The notes beneath the pieces were generated by a model. It did not search any database. It saw nothing but the letters and a program-made list of their open reading frames with translations, and was not told the origin of the DNA. A stretch of DNA of 64,000 nucleotides from an uncultured Verrucomicrobiales bacterium (GTDB lineage: Bacteria; Verrucomicrobiota; Verrucomicrobiia; Verrucomicrobiales; DEV007): contig CALAHF010000080.1 of the NCBI GenBank assembly GCA_937891465.1, forward strand, positions 1 through 64,000, written 5' to 3'. Numbering within the stretch: position 1 is the stretch's first letter; every line of letters begins with the position of its first letter. A program made the translations under genes and the position numbers. This document shows positions 35,788-44,807 of the stretch, piece after piece.

Positions 35788-37143
35788 ATGCCAAGCAAAC
35801 GAGACAGAGGCCGTGAGCCAGTTTATTCAGTGACAGAGGTCACCCGCGCGATTAAAAAGACGCTCGAGGGTGGTTTCACTGGCGTGTGGATTGAAGGCGA
35901 GGTCAGCAATCATCGGTGCCCTGCATCGGGACACCATTATTTCACCCTGAAAGATTCGGGGGCCCAAATCGCGTGCGTGTTGTTTCGCGGGCAGGCTCAG
36001 TTCAATCAAGTTGCGCTTTCGGATGGACTTCAGGTTCAGATTTCAGGCGACGTTTCGGTTTATGAAAATCGAGGACAATATCAGCTCATCGCAAAGTGGG
36101 TTCAGCCAAAAGGACTGGGTGCGTTGCAGGCAAAATTCGAAGCGCTCAAAGCAAAGCTGAATGCCGAGCGGCTCTTTGATTCGGAAACCAAAATTGCGAT
36201 TCCCCGGTTTCCGAAAACTATCGCGGTGGTGACGTCACCGACAGGTGCTGCGATTCAGGATATTTTAAACGTGATCAATCGTCGCGCGCCGTGGGTTCGT
36301 GTTTTGGTGATGCCGGTCGCGGTTCAAGGGCAGGGATCTGAACGCGAGATTGAAACGGCGATTCGATGGTTGTCAAAGCGACCAAAATCGCTTCCTGAAA
36401 TCGATACCCTGATCGTCGCGCGGGGCGGTGGGAGCCTGGAGGATTTGTGGTCTTTTAATGATGAAGGTGTGGCTCGTGCAATTTACGAATGCCCAATCCC
36501 GGTGATTTCCGGCGTCGGCCACGAAATTGATTTTACGATTGCTGATTTTGTTGCAGATCGGCGCGAGCCGACTCCAAGTGCGGCGGCTGAATTTGCGGTT
36601 CCTGACGGTGAAGCGCTCAAAAACACGCTGCGAGTTTTTGAGCAATCTCTTGAATCTGGAGTCGCCAACGCAATGCATCAGCTTGAGCAAACGCTCGACA
36701 TGACGCAGCAGGTTTTGGACGGCAGTGAGTTGGACAATTTTCTGGAAAATCGTAAACTCGCCATTGCGCATCTCATTGAACAGTTCGACGCAGCGGCATC
36801 TGAGAGATTATTCGAATATCGCGAAGAAGTCAGTCAGTGGACTGGAAGCGTAGACGCTTTAAATCCGGAGAAAGAAATTTCGTATTTTGAAAAGGATCTC
36901 GAGAGGCTGGAGTCGGAATTGGATTCTGTAACTTTGATGGCCCTCGATCATCAGGCGGATTATCTCGAAAACCAATGGGCACTCTTGGAATCAATCAGCC
37001 CGCAGGCGGTAATGAAACGGGGATTCTCCATGACTCTAAATCAGGATGGCAGCGAAATTGCCTCACCTAAAGCTCTGCAAAAAGGTGATCGATTGCGGAC
37101 CGTTTTCTTTGAAGAAGAGGTTGAGAGCGTGGTCGATAAATAA
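35788..37143 (+). CDS. xseA: exodeoxyribonuclease VII large subunit
   Basis: A 451-residue subunit of exonuclease VII, which degrades single-stranded DNA. The N-terminal OB-fold (YSVTEVTRAIKKTLEGGFTGVWIEGEVSN) binds DNA; the catalytic core has VVTSPTGAAIQDILNVINRRAP, LIVARGGGSLEDLWSFNDE and VISGVGHEIDFTIADFVADRREPTPSAAAE. A coiled coil and a short C-terminal domain follow. I use the ATG at 35788; GTG directly before it is possible. The small subunit xseB is not adjacent. A strong terminator follows. Confidence 0.95.
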   Translation: MPSKRDRGREPVYSVTEVTRAIKKTLEGGFTGVWIEGEVSNHRCPASGHHYFTLKDSGAQIACVLFRGQAQFNQVALSDGLQVQISGDVSVYENRGQYQLIAKWVQPKGLGALQAKFEALKAKLNAERLFDSETKIAIPRFPKTIAVVTSPTGAAIQDILNVINRRAPWVRVLVMPVAVQGQGSEREIETAIRWLSKRPKSLPEIDTLIVARGGGSLEDLWSFNDEGVARAIYECPIPVISGVGHEIDFTIADFVADRREPTPSAAAEFAVPDGEALKNTLRVFEQSLESGVANAMHQLEQTLDMTQQVLDGSELDNFLENRKLAIAHLIEQFDAAASERLFEYREEVSQWTGSVDALNPEKEISYFEKDLERLESELDSVTLMALDHQADYLENQWALLESISPQAVMKRGFSMTLNQDGSEIASPKALQKGDRLRTVFFEEEVESVVDK

Positions 37144-37175
37144 AAAAAGCCCGAAGCGAAACGCTCCGGGCTTTT
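37143..37175 (+). terminator. rho-independent terminator of xseA
   Basis: AAAAGCCCGAAGCG and CGCTCCGGGCTTTT pair with one mismatch around GAAA-like AAA. The A-run on the other side means it may also serve the minus-strand pseudopilin gene. Confidence 0.88.
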
Positions 37176-37206
37176 CGAGAATCGGAATGCGATTCAGAGT
37201 TTTTTC

Positions 37207-37914
37207 TTAGTCAGGGAGCAAAACATTGTCCTGAGGAACGGAAAGCATTCCGCCTCCTTCAGCGTCTTCGCCTGCAGCGCGTTCTTCGAAGATGTTCTTC
37301 ATTTTGCCGTCTCTAGATTCCACGGTTGCGCCTGGGTCACCACTCGAAAGCGGAAGCTCAATCACATGACCACCAACAAAACCGACAACGGCTTTTTTAG
37401 ACCGCAACCAAGGGTGATACTCACCGTATTCTCCCGGTCCATCCATTTCACCATCTGCGATCAGTGGCGAACTACTGTGGGAAACAGTGTGCTGTCCGAC
37501 GACGAATGCGAATGCGCACTCTTCCGGCTCTATTTCACCGCCTTCGGTAGGAGAGCGCTGTTTTTCAGGGTCGAGAGTTTTGATCCAGAAAATCGACTTG
37601 TTGTCGATGTAACTCGGATAAAGCTCGTTGAAGATTTCAACCGATGTGGTGGCAGAAGCCTCTTCACCGCCTTCACTTTCTTCCTCGTCTTCAAGACCGA
37701 TTGGGAAAGATCCCTCGTTGTCAGCAGCATAGATGTTACACCCCAAGAGAATTTGGCGCTGATTGTTGATGTCCTTCGTCCGATATGCCCGCTCGCGCAC
37801 GCCCTGAACACCAGGAACAACGAAGCTGGAGAGAATTGCGATAATCGTGATCACCACGAGCAATTCGATCAGGGTGAAGCCCTGATTAGATTTTCTTAAG
37901 TTTTGTATTTTCAT
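37207..37914 (-). CDS. type II-like pseudopilin (PulG type)
   Basis: A 235-residue protein with a canonical class III signal: KIQNLRKSNQG then FTLIELLVVITIIAILSSFVVPGV, cleaved after Gly12, with Glu17 at +5. The mature N terminus is a long hydrophobic helix; the globular region contains NQRQILLGCNIYAADNEGSFPIG and is rich in Glu. It belongs to the large PVC set of pilin-like proteins whose export machinery is elsewhere. It lacks neighbouring secretion genes. Compare the other pseudopilin at 30043-30894, which has Ala in place of Gly. Confidence 0.88.
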   Translation of the reverse strand: MKIQNLRKSNQGFTLIELLVVITIIAILSSFVVPGVQGVRERAYRTKDINNQRQILLGCNIYAADNEGSFPIGLEDEEESEGGEEASATTSVEIFNELYPSYIDNKSIFWIKTLDPEKQRSPTEGGEIEPEECAFAFVVGQHTVSHSSSPLIADGEMDGPGEYGEYHPWLRSKKAVVGFVGGHVIELPLSSGDPGATVESRDGKMKNIFEERAAGEDAEGGGMLSVPQDNVLLPD

Positions 37915-38063
37915 TCTTAATCAGTATTATTATTATTATTTATGCCGCCTTTCGACGAATGACTGCGTGTTAGACGGGCAATATGTCCATCCGGCGTATT
38001 TACATTGCCATTTTTGAGAAAAAAGATCAAGACAATCTCAAAAATATTATTTCAGGCTGAAAA

Positions 38064-40277
38064 TCACCCCAGATTCAACCGGAACATGACCGTCGCCAAC
38101 GATGGCAGCTGCATGTTGATCGAATTTTCCCGACCATTCCATTCGATCGGCTCGGAATTTGCGCCACCGGAACTGCCAATATTCGATCCGCCGTAGATCT
38201 CGGCATCACTGTTGAAAATTTCTTCGTAGTGGCCCGCGGCTGGAACACCGATTCGGTGATCTGTGCGCGGCACGGGAGTCGCATTGATGATAACAACGAC
38301 CATTCCACCGTTCCGATCGCGGCGAATGAACGAGAACAGGCTGTTTTCGCTATCCATGTGATCGATCCACTCAAAACCACCGGGTTCGTGATCCAGATCG
38401 TGAAGGGCAGGCTCGTTGCGGTAGAGCGCATTTAAATCGCGGATCATACTCTGCATTCCCTTATGCCCCGGATCTTCCAGCAAATGCCAGTCCAGGCTGA
38501 TGTCGTGTTTCCACTCTTTTTCCTGAGCGAATTCACAGCCTTGGAACAGCAGCTTCTTGCCCGGGTGCGCTGTCATCCAGGCGAGGAAAAAGCGCAGGTT
38601 CGCGAGCTTCTGCCATTTGTCGCCCGGCATTTTATCGATCAACGAGCCCTTTCCGTGAACAACTTCATCATGGCTCAGGACCAACATGTAGTTTTCCTGA
38701 TAGGCGTAGATCATCGCGAAAGTCGCTTGGTGATGGTGAAATTTTCGGTGAATCGGCTCGTGTTTCATGAACTCGAGAAAATCGTTCATCCACCCCATGT
38801 TCCATTTGAAGCCAAATCCGAGACCGCCCTGGTTTGTGGGACCGGAAACTTTAGGGAAAGCAGTCGATTCTTCCGCGATCATCATCACGCCGGGATGCTC
38901 TTCGTAGCAAACCGCATTCATTTCCTTGATGAATTCGATCGCAGCAAGGTTCTCGCGACCGCCTTCGTGGTTTGGAATCCACTGACCTGGCTCACGCGAA
39001 TAATCGAGATATAAAATCGACGCGACCGCATCAACGCGCAGTCCGTCGATGTGGAATTCTTCCATCCAGTAAAGCGCATTTGCGATGAGGAAATTTCGGA
39101 CTTCGGTCCTGCCGTAGTTGAAAATCAGTGTGCCCCAATCCATGTGCTCACCCTGTCGTGGGTCCGCGTGTTCGTATAGCGCTGTGCCATCAAATCGCGC
39201 CAGGCCGTGCGGATCTTTTGGAAAGTGGGCTGGAACCCAATCCAAAATCACGCCGATGCCTCGCTGGTGAAAGCGATCGACCAATGCGCGAAATTCATCA
39301 GGCGTTCCGAACCGACTCGTCGGTGCAAAATAGCCACATACCTGATAGCCCCACGAGCCATCGAATGGAAACTCAGAGACCGGCATCAGCTCGACATGAG
39401 TGAAGCCCATGTCGACCACGTAATCGACCAGTTCATCGGCCATTTCGACATAGCTCAACATCCGATTCCCATCCTCGACGCGACGTCTCCACGAACCAAG
39501 GTGAACTTCGTAAATCGATACCGCGCCGTGATACGGGTCAGCTTCTTTCCGTTCAGCCATCCAGTCCGTGTCGCCCCATTTGTAGGTGTCGCGGCAGCAG
39601 GTGATACTTGCAGTCGAAATTCCATGCTGAGAGAAAAATGCCAGCGGATCACTCTTAGTGAAAAGTGCTCCGTCAGCGCCAATCAGCTCAAACTTGTAGT
39701 GCGCTCCGGCTTCGATCCCCGGGAGGAAAATTTCCCAAATCCCGGTGTCGAAATTTTTTCGCATGGGATGAATCCGGCCGTCCCATTTATTGAAATCACC
39801 AACCACGCTGACACGGCTTGCTCCGGGTGCCCACACTGCGAAGCTGAACCCAGCCGTCCCGTTCATCTCACGGGGGTTTGCTCCCAATTTTTCCCACATG
39901 CGGCGGTCTCTACCTTCGCCGAGAAAATGCAAATCCTGCTCACCAAAGGTCGAGCCAAAGTCATAAACATATCGCTCAGGGTCATGCTCTTTAAAATCGA
40001 AATCGGTCCACTTGACCTGATATCCTGTTCGCTCTTTCAGATCAGGTTTTACTCCTTCGAAGAAGCCTTCACCCCTAGTTTTTGTGAGCTCCAACTCTCC
40101 TGCGTCATCGTCCAAAATGATCACTACGTTTTTTGCTAACGGATTGAATACTCGAAAAATCGCCTCTTTGTTTTCTGAAAAGTGAAGCCCCAAAAACCCG
40201 AATGGATCGGGATGATTGGCGGCGAGAATTTGATCCACACCGGTGGAATCGGTCTCTGAAGGAGGCGATGGTTGCAT
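38064..40277 (-). CDS. glgB: 1,4-alpha-glucan branching enzyme
   Basis: A 737-residue GH13 enzyme that makes alpha-1,6 branches in glycogen. An N-terminal CBM48-type domain (PFGFLGLHF... and FSFAVWAPGASRVSVVGDFNKWDG) precedes the catalytic barrel: IYEVHLGSWRR, FTHVELMPVSEFPFDGSWGYQ, HIDGLRVDAVASILYLDY with the nucleophile Asp, MMIAEESTAFP with the acid Glu and VLSHDEVVHGKGS with the third Asp. The C-terminal beta-domain ends SLATVMFRLNLG. Length is normal. It is followed on the same strand by neither glgA nor glgC; the upstream ROK kinase gene is convergent-side neighbour on the same strand, so a shared glycogen/glucose role is plausible. Confidence 0.95.
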   Translation of the reverse strand: MQPSPPSETDSTGVDQILAANHPDPFGFLGLHFSENKEAIFRVFNPLAKNVVIILDDDAGELELTKTRGEGFFEGVKPDLKERTGYQVKWTDFDFKEHDPERYVYDFGSTFGEQDLHFLGEGRDRRMWEKLGANPREMNGTAGFSFAVWAPGASRVSVVGDFNKWDGRIHPMRKNFDTGIWEIFLPGIEAGAHYKFELIGADGALFTKSDPLAFFSQHGISTASITCCRDTYKWGDTDWMAERKEADPYHGAVSIYEVHLGSWRRRVEDGNRMLSYVEMADELVDYVVDMGFTHVELMPVSEFPFDGSWGYQVCGYFAPTSRFGTPDEFRALVDRFHQRGIGVILDWVPAHFPKDPHGLARFDGTALYEHADPRQGEHMDWGTLIFNYGRTEVRNFLIANALYWMEEFHIDGLRVDAVASILYLDYSREPGQWIPNHEGGRENLAAIEFIKEMNAVCYEEHPGVMMIAEESTAFPKVSGPTNQGGLGFGFKWNMGWMNDFLEFMKHEPIHRKFHHHQATFAMIYAYQENYMLVLSHDEVVHGKGSLIDKMPGDKWQKLANLRFFLAWMTAHPGKKLLFQGCEFAQEKEWKHDISLDWHLLEDPGHKGMQSMIRDLNALYRNEPALHDLDHEPGGFEWIDHMDSENSLFSFIRRDRNGGMVVVIINATPVPRTDHRIGVPAAGHYEEIFNSDAEIYGGSNIGSSGGANSEPIEWNGRENSINMQLPSLATVMFRLNLG

Positions 40278-40356
40278 TAAGATAGGTAAAGGATTGTTAG
40301 TGAATCAGACAACAATGACAAGACACTGTTTCTCGCTCTGGTTGGGGGTTACCCGG

Positions 40357-41307
40357 TTAATTTGTCGAAAGCTCTTCGAGTGCCATTGCAGAACACCCGA
40401 TCACCCCTGCCGTGTTGCCAAATTTCGCGGGAACGACTTTGAGTGCCTCGAAAAATTCAGTGCTTAGACTGGAAGCAAGATTCTTGCTCAACGGTTCAAA
40501 AATTAATTTTCCGGCGTAAGCGACGCCGCCACCGATGACAATCGCGTCTGGATTCAGCAAATACACGATACTCGAAAGCACGTCGCCGAGATACTCCGCG
40601 ACACGAACCCAAACCTTGCGTGCGATCTCGTCGCCTTGGCTGGCTCGTGCGGAAAGGGCTTCCGGAGTGGCATCCGCTTCACTCAATTTTGTGCCGTCGT
40701 GATCAAAATACATTTGGCGAGCCAGTTCGCCGATTTGGCGATTTCCAATGTAGCGTTCCAGTGCACCGTTGTTCCCATAAGGTCCATCCACGCCGTGAAG
40801 GTCCACACTCATCTGCCCGATTTCACCCGCAGCCGATTGATTTCCGCGATACATTTTTCCGTTCAAAATCAGGCCGCCGCCGACGCCGGTTCCCAGCGTC
40901 ACACAGACCACATTGTCAAATCCCTGACCCGCTCCGTATTTCCATTCCGCAAATGCCATGCAGTTCGCGTCGTTCTCGAGCATCGTTGGGATGCCAGTTC
41001 GCTCGCTCAAAATATCGCGCAGCGGAACGGACTTCCAGCCCGGCACGTTCGTCAGATTGTAGGTCATTCCCTTTTTGAAATCGATCGCTCCGGGAACACC
41101 AACTCCGACGGCTTCGATTTCTGGATGCCGCTTTTTGATGTCTCCAATCTTGTCGACAATGGCATCAATCAAATCATCCGGGTTAGTGAGTTCCTGCGTG
41201 TGAATTCGCTCCATCTCTCCGATGACTTCTTCACCACGAATCACCGCCGCTTTCACAGACGTTCCTCCGAAATCGACGCCGAGGGCTGTTTTTAATTCTT
41301 CGCTCAT
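40357..41307 (-). CDS. ROK-family sugar kinase lacking the zinc motif
   Basis: A 316-residue ROK protein, probably a glucokinase. Phosphate loop VDFGGTSVKA at 11-20 and catalytic ENDANCMAF with Asp113 are present, as is TLGTGVGGGLILNG. The usual zinc signature (GEIGH...CxCGxxGC) is replaced: GEIGQ has Gln165 in place of His, and GVDGPYGNNGALE has no Cys. So this protein either folds without zinc or has shifted specificity. It sits between glgB and coaX on the same strand. The name glucokinase is a family-level inference. Confidence 0.85.
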   Translation of the reverse strand: MSEELKTALGVDFGGTSVKAAVIRGEEVIGEMERIHTQELTNPDDLIDAIVDKIGDIKKRHPEIEAVGVGVPGAIDFKKGMTYNLTNVPGWKSVPLRDILSERTGIPTMLENDANCMAFAEWKYGAGQGFDNVVCVTLGTGVGGGLILNGKMYRGNQSAAGEIGQMSVDLHGVDGPYGNNGALERYIGNRQIGELARQMYFDHDGTKLSEADATPEALSARASQGDEIARKVWVRVAEYLGDVLSSIVYLLNPDAIVIGGGVAYAGKLIFEPLSKNLASSLSTEFFEALKVVPAKFGNTAGVIGCSAMALEELSTN

Positions 41308-41308
41308 T

Positions 41309-42055
41309 TTAGATGGTAAAATTCAAATCTCCGATGATCCGCAGCCCTTCCATCGTAAGAAAGGGTTCAACACGTTCAATCTCAGGCATTCCTGCGGCAA
41401 TCAAATCAGCATAGCCACCCGTCGCAACGATTTTTGTGTCATGATCGAGCTCGTTGTTGATTTGAACCAAAATTTCGCGAACCAGACCACGATATCCGTA
41501 AACTGCACCCGAAAGCATCGCGTCCTCGGTTGATTTTCCGATTGCTGATGGCGGCTCGCGCAAATCAATCTCCGGAAGCAACGCCGTTCGCTGGTGCAAG
41601 TAGTTCCGCATCGCGTCGAGCCCCGGAGCAATGACGCCTCCGATGTAGGCCAGCTGGTCGTCGTTTTGCTGAGAAATGATGTCAAACGTCACCGCCGTTC
41701 CGAAATCGACCACGATCATTGGCTCTGAAACCGCCGCTGCATTGGCAAGTCGATCCGCTCCGATCGTTGCCGGATTGGGGAAGTCCACCTCGATCCCCAG
41801 TTTAATTTTATGCGAAACCTCCACCATCGGAGTTTCGCCAAACCACCCCCGCAATTCATCTGCGCGGTCCGGCACAACCGACGCCATCACGATTTTCGAA
41901 AAATTCCACTCCTCCAATAAATCCGCCACGTCGATTTCCGTCAGGTCTTTCGTGTCGATCACCCGATGCTCGCCCACCAATTCCCCCCGATTCGCCAGAG
42001 CAAATTTCGTGCGGGAATTGTTATTATTGATTAAGAGAAATTCGGATTCGCTCAC
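41309..42055 (-). CDS. coaX: type III pantothenate kinase
   Basis: A 248-residue CoaX-type kinase, which phosphorylates pantothenate in coenzyme A synthesis. NNNNSRTKFAL stands where the family has its phosphate loop; GADRLANAAA and VVDFGTAVTFDII are CoaX signatures; GGVIAPGLDAMRNYL and ATGGYADLI follow. I start at the GTG at 42055 because the longer TTG start at 42073 would overlap the divergent phosphatase gene. It ends 1 base from the ROK gene start, so the pair is probably one transcript. Confidence 0.88.
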   Translation of the reverse strand: MSESEFLLINNNNSRTKFALANRGELVGEHRVIDTKDLTEIDVADLLEEWNFSKIVMASVVPDRADELRGWFGETPMVEVSHKIKLGIEVDFPNPATIGADRLANAAAVSEPMIVVDFGTAVTFDIISQQNDDQLAYIGGVIAPGLDAMRNYLHQRTALLPEIDLREPPSAIGKSTEDAMLSGAVYGYRGLVREILVQINNELDHDTKIVATGGYADLIAAGMPEIERVEPFLTMEGLRIIGDLNFTI

Positions 42056-42082
42056 ACGCCCAATGTGAGCCAAATTCCGCGC

Positions 42083-42850
42083 ATGTCACCCCGAGGATAC
42101 GCCCTTTTCGATCTTGATCACACCCTGCTGCCGCACGACACCCAGGTGTTGTTCTGTAATTTCGTTTTGCAAAAGCAAGGCGAAGGCTGGCGGCGGATTT
42201 ATGCGTTGTGGTTCATTCCGCTGATCCCGCTCGCGATTCTAAAACTTGTTTCGCTGCGCACCATGAAACGCGTTTTCTCCAGCTACCTCTGGAAAATGCC
42301 CGAAGAGCGCGTTCGGAATTATGCCCGCGAATTTGCCGAAACCGTCGTTTCTCACGTCGCCTACGAGCAATCAGTCGCAGAGCTCAAGCAGCATCAGGCC
42401 GAAGGTCGCATCACAATCTTGAACAGCGCCAGTCCCGAGTTTTACGTCGAAGAAATTGCCAAAATGTGGGGTTTCGATCATTTTTTGGGAACGAATCTGA
42501 TTTTGAAAAATCCGATGCCGTTTCTTCCTGAAATCACGGGCCCAAACAACAAACATGGCGCAAAAATCACCGCCATGCGCGAGCGCGGATTGTTGCCCGA
42601 TGGTTTTGACGAATCCGATCCTGAAGCCCGATTGCCCGACAGCTACGCCTATTCCGACAGCTCTGCCGACGTGCCGTTGCTTTCCGTTTGCGAAGACGGA
42701 ACGATGGTTCACCCCAGCTCTCGATTTGCCGAAATCGGCGCCGAACGCGGGTGGGACACCTGGTCGCCGCCACGCCCGTATTCCAGCAAAATGGGCGATC
42801 GCTGGGCCCAAATTCGTCAGGCGTTGGGGATTTACAAAATCCCTGAGTGA
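42083..42850 (+). CDS. HAD-IB phosphatase family protein
   Basis: A 255-residue HAD-superfamily hydrolase of the phosphoserine-phosphatase-like (IB) subgroup. FDLDHTLL supplies the nucleophile and acid Asp, NSASPEFYVEEIA the motif II Ser, and YSDSSADVPLL the motif IV acidic pair; KHGAKITAM may supply the motif III Lys. A hydrophobic stretch (IYALWFIPLIPLAILKLV) suggests membrane association. I use the ATG at 42083; a GTG at 42065 is possible but would overlap coaX. Substrate unknown. Confidence 0.8.
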   Translation: MSPRGYALFDLDHTLLPHDTQVLFCNFVLQKQGEGWRRIYALWFIPLIPLAILKLVSLRTMKRVFSSYLWKMPEERVRNYAREFAETVVSHVAYEQSVAELKQHQAEGRITILNSASPEFYVEEIAKMWGFDHFLGTNLILKNPMPFLPEITGPNNKHGAKITAMRERGLLPDGFDESDPEARLPDSYAYSDSSADVPLLSVCEDGTMVHPSSRFAEIGAERGWDTWSPPRPYSSKMGDRWAQIRQALGIYKIPE

Positions 42851-42894
42851 CCGATTTTAAACCTACGATGCGATTCCCCGGAAAAATGGTTTTT

Positions 42895-42994
42895 ACGAAC
42901 GTACAGGGTTGGTTCGACGAACGTACCCTATTGGATCGAAAAGCCGTTTCGAACGAACAGGGTACGTTCGATGAACCAACCCTGTTGCTTCGTG
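42895..42994. repeat. dispersed ACCCTATTGG/TTCG element, copy 7
   Basis: ACAGGGTTGGTTCGACGAAC, ACCCTATTGGATCG, CCGTTTCGAACGAACAGGG, ACGTTCGATGAACC and AACCCTGTTGCTTCG form a long, nested inverted repeat. It lies directly after the HAD gene. Confidence 0.85.
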
Positions 42995-43010
42995 GAGATC
43001 GCCCGCGAGA

Positions 43011-43089
43011 CGTAGCTTCGACTGGCAGTCGAAGTGATCTGCAATCGGCCACGCATTTTTTGCAACTTCGACTGCCAGTCGAAGCTACG
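43011..43089. repeat. nested 24-bp inverted repeat (REP-like)
   Basis: Bases 43011-43034 and 43066-43089 are exact reverse complements, 24 bp each, with a 31-base spacer. Each arm contains CTTCGACTG and its complement CAGTCGAAG around one base, so each is itself a palindrome. REP-like elements often have this form. Confidence 0.88.
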
Positions 43090-43095
43090 CATTTT

Positions 43096-44748
43096 TTGTG
43101 GTACGTGATTTTGATTTTCCTCTCGTTTTTTTTCGCTCCAAAAACCCGCGCCCATCCCGCTCACGCCGAGCCGGTGGATTATCCGTTCGTCGTCGGATTC
43201 GAGCGGTTTTATTCGTCGCAAGATGATGACGACTATCTCGCGGAAGGCGGGCTTTTGCTGCTGAATGAATTGAATTGCGTGACTTGTCATGCGCCGCCGA
43301 AAAACCTGAAGGACCAGTTCTCAGGATTTCAGGGAACGAATTTATTGGGAACGGGGTCGCGGCTTTCGCCGGTGGATCTGGAAATGATGATCCGAAATCC
43401 GCGCTACGTAAAACGCGATACGATCATGCCGAGTTTGTTCGCGGGGCCGGATCGCGATTTGGCTGAGGTCGAAGCGCTGAAGCATTTTCTGGTGTCGCTG
43501 CGTGATCTTGAAGCGGAAAAGCCCTTCGAGAAAAAAGGCGATGTCGATGCCGGGCGAACGCTGTATCACCGGATCGGATGCGTGGCGTGTCATGCGCCGG
43601 AAAAAGATTATCGGCCAGAGGATTTGCCGGAATTTATTGAGCTGGAATTAACAGGTCTGCCGAGCATCCCGATGAATTTGGCGGATCGATATAGCGAAAC
43701 GGCGTTGGCGCGATTTCTTCTCGATCCATTGACGCATCGTCCTTCGGGACGCATGCCGGAGTTCAAATTGACGACGGCTGAAGCGGCAGATCTCGCAGCG
43801 TATTTGAAAGCGGGGGAGGGGATCGAGCTGCCTGATCAACTGAAAGTCGCTGTCGGCGCGGATGAAGATTTTGTCTTGGATGCGAAGTTGGTTGAGGCCG
43901 GTAAAGGCGTTTTTTTTGATAAGAAATGTCATGCCTGCCATAAAGCACCAGTGGCTGTGACGAAACTGGTGCCTTTTCTCAGCAAGCCGCTGACGGCTCT
44001 TAAAACCGACGAACGAATCGGGTGTCTTTCGGAGCGACCAGTGGGCGGTTTGGTGCCGTCGTATTTTCTCGATGAAGTTCAAAAACGGGCGCTGATTGGG
44101 GCGATTGAAAAACTGAAATCCGGTCGTGAACCGCTCGAAGATCATGGGGAAATCGATTGGGCGATGTCCACGATGAATTGCTATGCCTGCCACGAGCGCG
44201 ATGGAAAAGGTGGGCCCGAAACTGCGCGCGAACCTTATTTTGCAGTCACTGATCAAAAAGCTTACGAGCTGGGTCGTTCAGGAAATATCCCGCCGGCGCT
44301 GACTCATATTGGGCGAAAATTGCAGGATGATGTTTTCGCAAAAATCCTCGCTGGTGAGTCCAAAAAACTGCGAACGACAATGCTGGCACGGATGCCGGTT
44401 TTTCATAAAACGCAGATGGAAGCGCTCAAGCAATTGTTTCAGAAAACCGACGCCTTAGGTGATGAAGGCAAAAAACTCGCTCTCGCCGAAAATGGCGATG
44501 CCAAGCGAGGGGTGGCGCTTTTTGCAACGGAAGATCTCAAATGCGCGAGCTGTCATGGCGAGAACGGGGCGTCCTTTCCGCTGACCGAGGCTTCGGATCG
44601 ACTTCAGCCATCTTTTTTTAAAGAAATCATGTTGGATCCGTGGACTGCGCTTCCGGGAGCGCCCATGACGGAAGTGATGAAGGATCGACCGAATCGCGAT
44701 CAGGAAATAGAAGATTTGTGGAAGTTCCTGAAATCCATCGGCAAATAG
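43096..44748 (+). CDS. secreted pentaheme c-type cytochrome
   Basis: A 550-residue secreted cytochrome. I start it at the TTG at 43096, which begins the signal peptide (WYVILIFLSFFFAPKTRA); the open frame extends to 42847 but that part encodes the intergenic repeats. Five heme motifs are present: CVTCH at 61-65, CVACH at 162-166, CHACH at 278-282, CYACH at 362-366 and CASCH at 483-487. Met-containing segments (DTIMPSLF, GRMPEF, ARMPVF) are likely axial ligands. It probably carries electrons between periplasmic dehydrogenases and a terminal acceptor; the partner is unknown, since no oxidase gene is nearby. Confidence 0.85.
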   Translation: MWYVILIFLSFFFAPKTRAHPAHAEPVDYPFVVGFERFYSSQDDDDYLAEGGLLLLNELNCVTCHAPPKNLKDQFSGFQGTNLLGTGSRLSPVDLEMMIRNPRYVKRDTIMPSLFAGPDRDLAEVEALKHFLVSLRDLEAEKPFEKKGDVDAGRTLYHRIGCVACHAPEKDYRPEDLPEFIELELTGLPSIPMNLADRYSETALARFLLDPLTHRPSGRMPEFKLTTAEAADLAAYLKAGEGIELPDQLKVAVGADEDFVLDAKLVEAGKGVFFDKKCHACHKAPVAVTKLVPFLSKPLTALKTDERIGCLSERPVGGLVPSYFLDEVQKRALIGAIEKLKSGREPLEDHGEIDWAMSTMNCYACHERDGKGGPETAREPYFAVTDQKAYELGRSGNIPPALTHIGRKLQDDVFAKILAGESKKLRTTMLARMPVFHKTQMEALKQLFQKTDALGDEGKKLALAENGDAKRGVALFATEDLKCASCHGENGASFPLTEASDRLQPSFFKEIMLDPWTALPGAPMTEVMKDRPNRDQEIEDLWKFLKSIGK

Positions 44749-44807
44749 ATTTTGAAGGCAGGATTTTTGATTGCGATTTGCAAGGATCGCGATTTGCTTT
44801 GGCACCT

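Noticed and set aside
39207-40139. 310-codon plus-strand open frame inside glgB
   Set aside because: It overlaps the whole N-terminal half of a well-conserved branching enzyme on the opposite strand, so it is a shadow.
42847-43095. Extended N terminus of the cytochrome gene
   Set aside because: It translates the palindromic repeats; the signal peptide begins only at the TTG at 43096.
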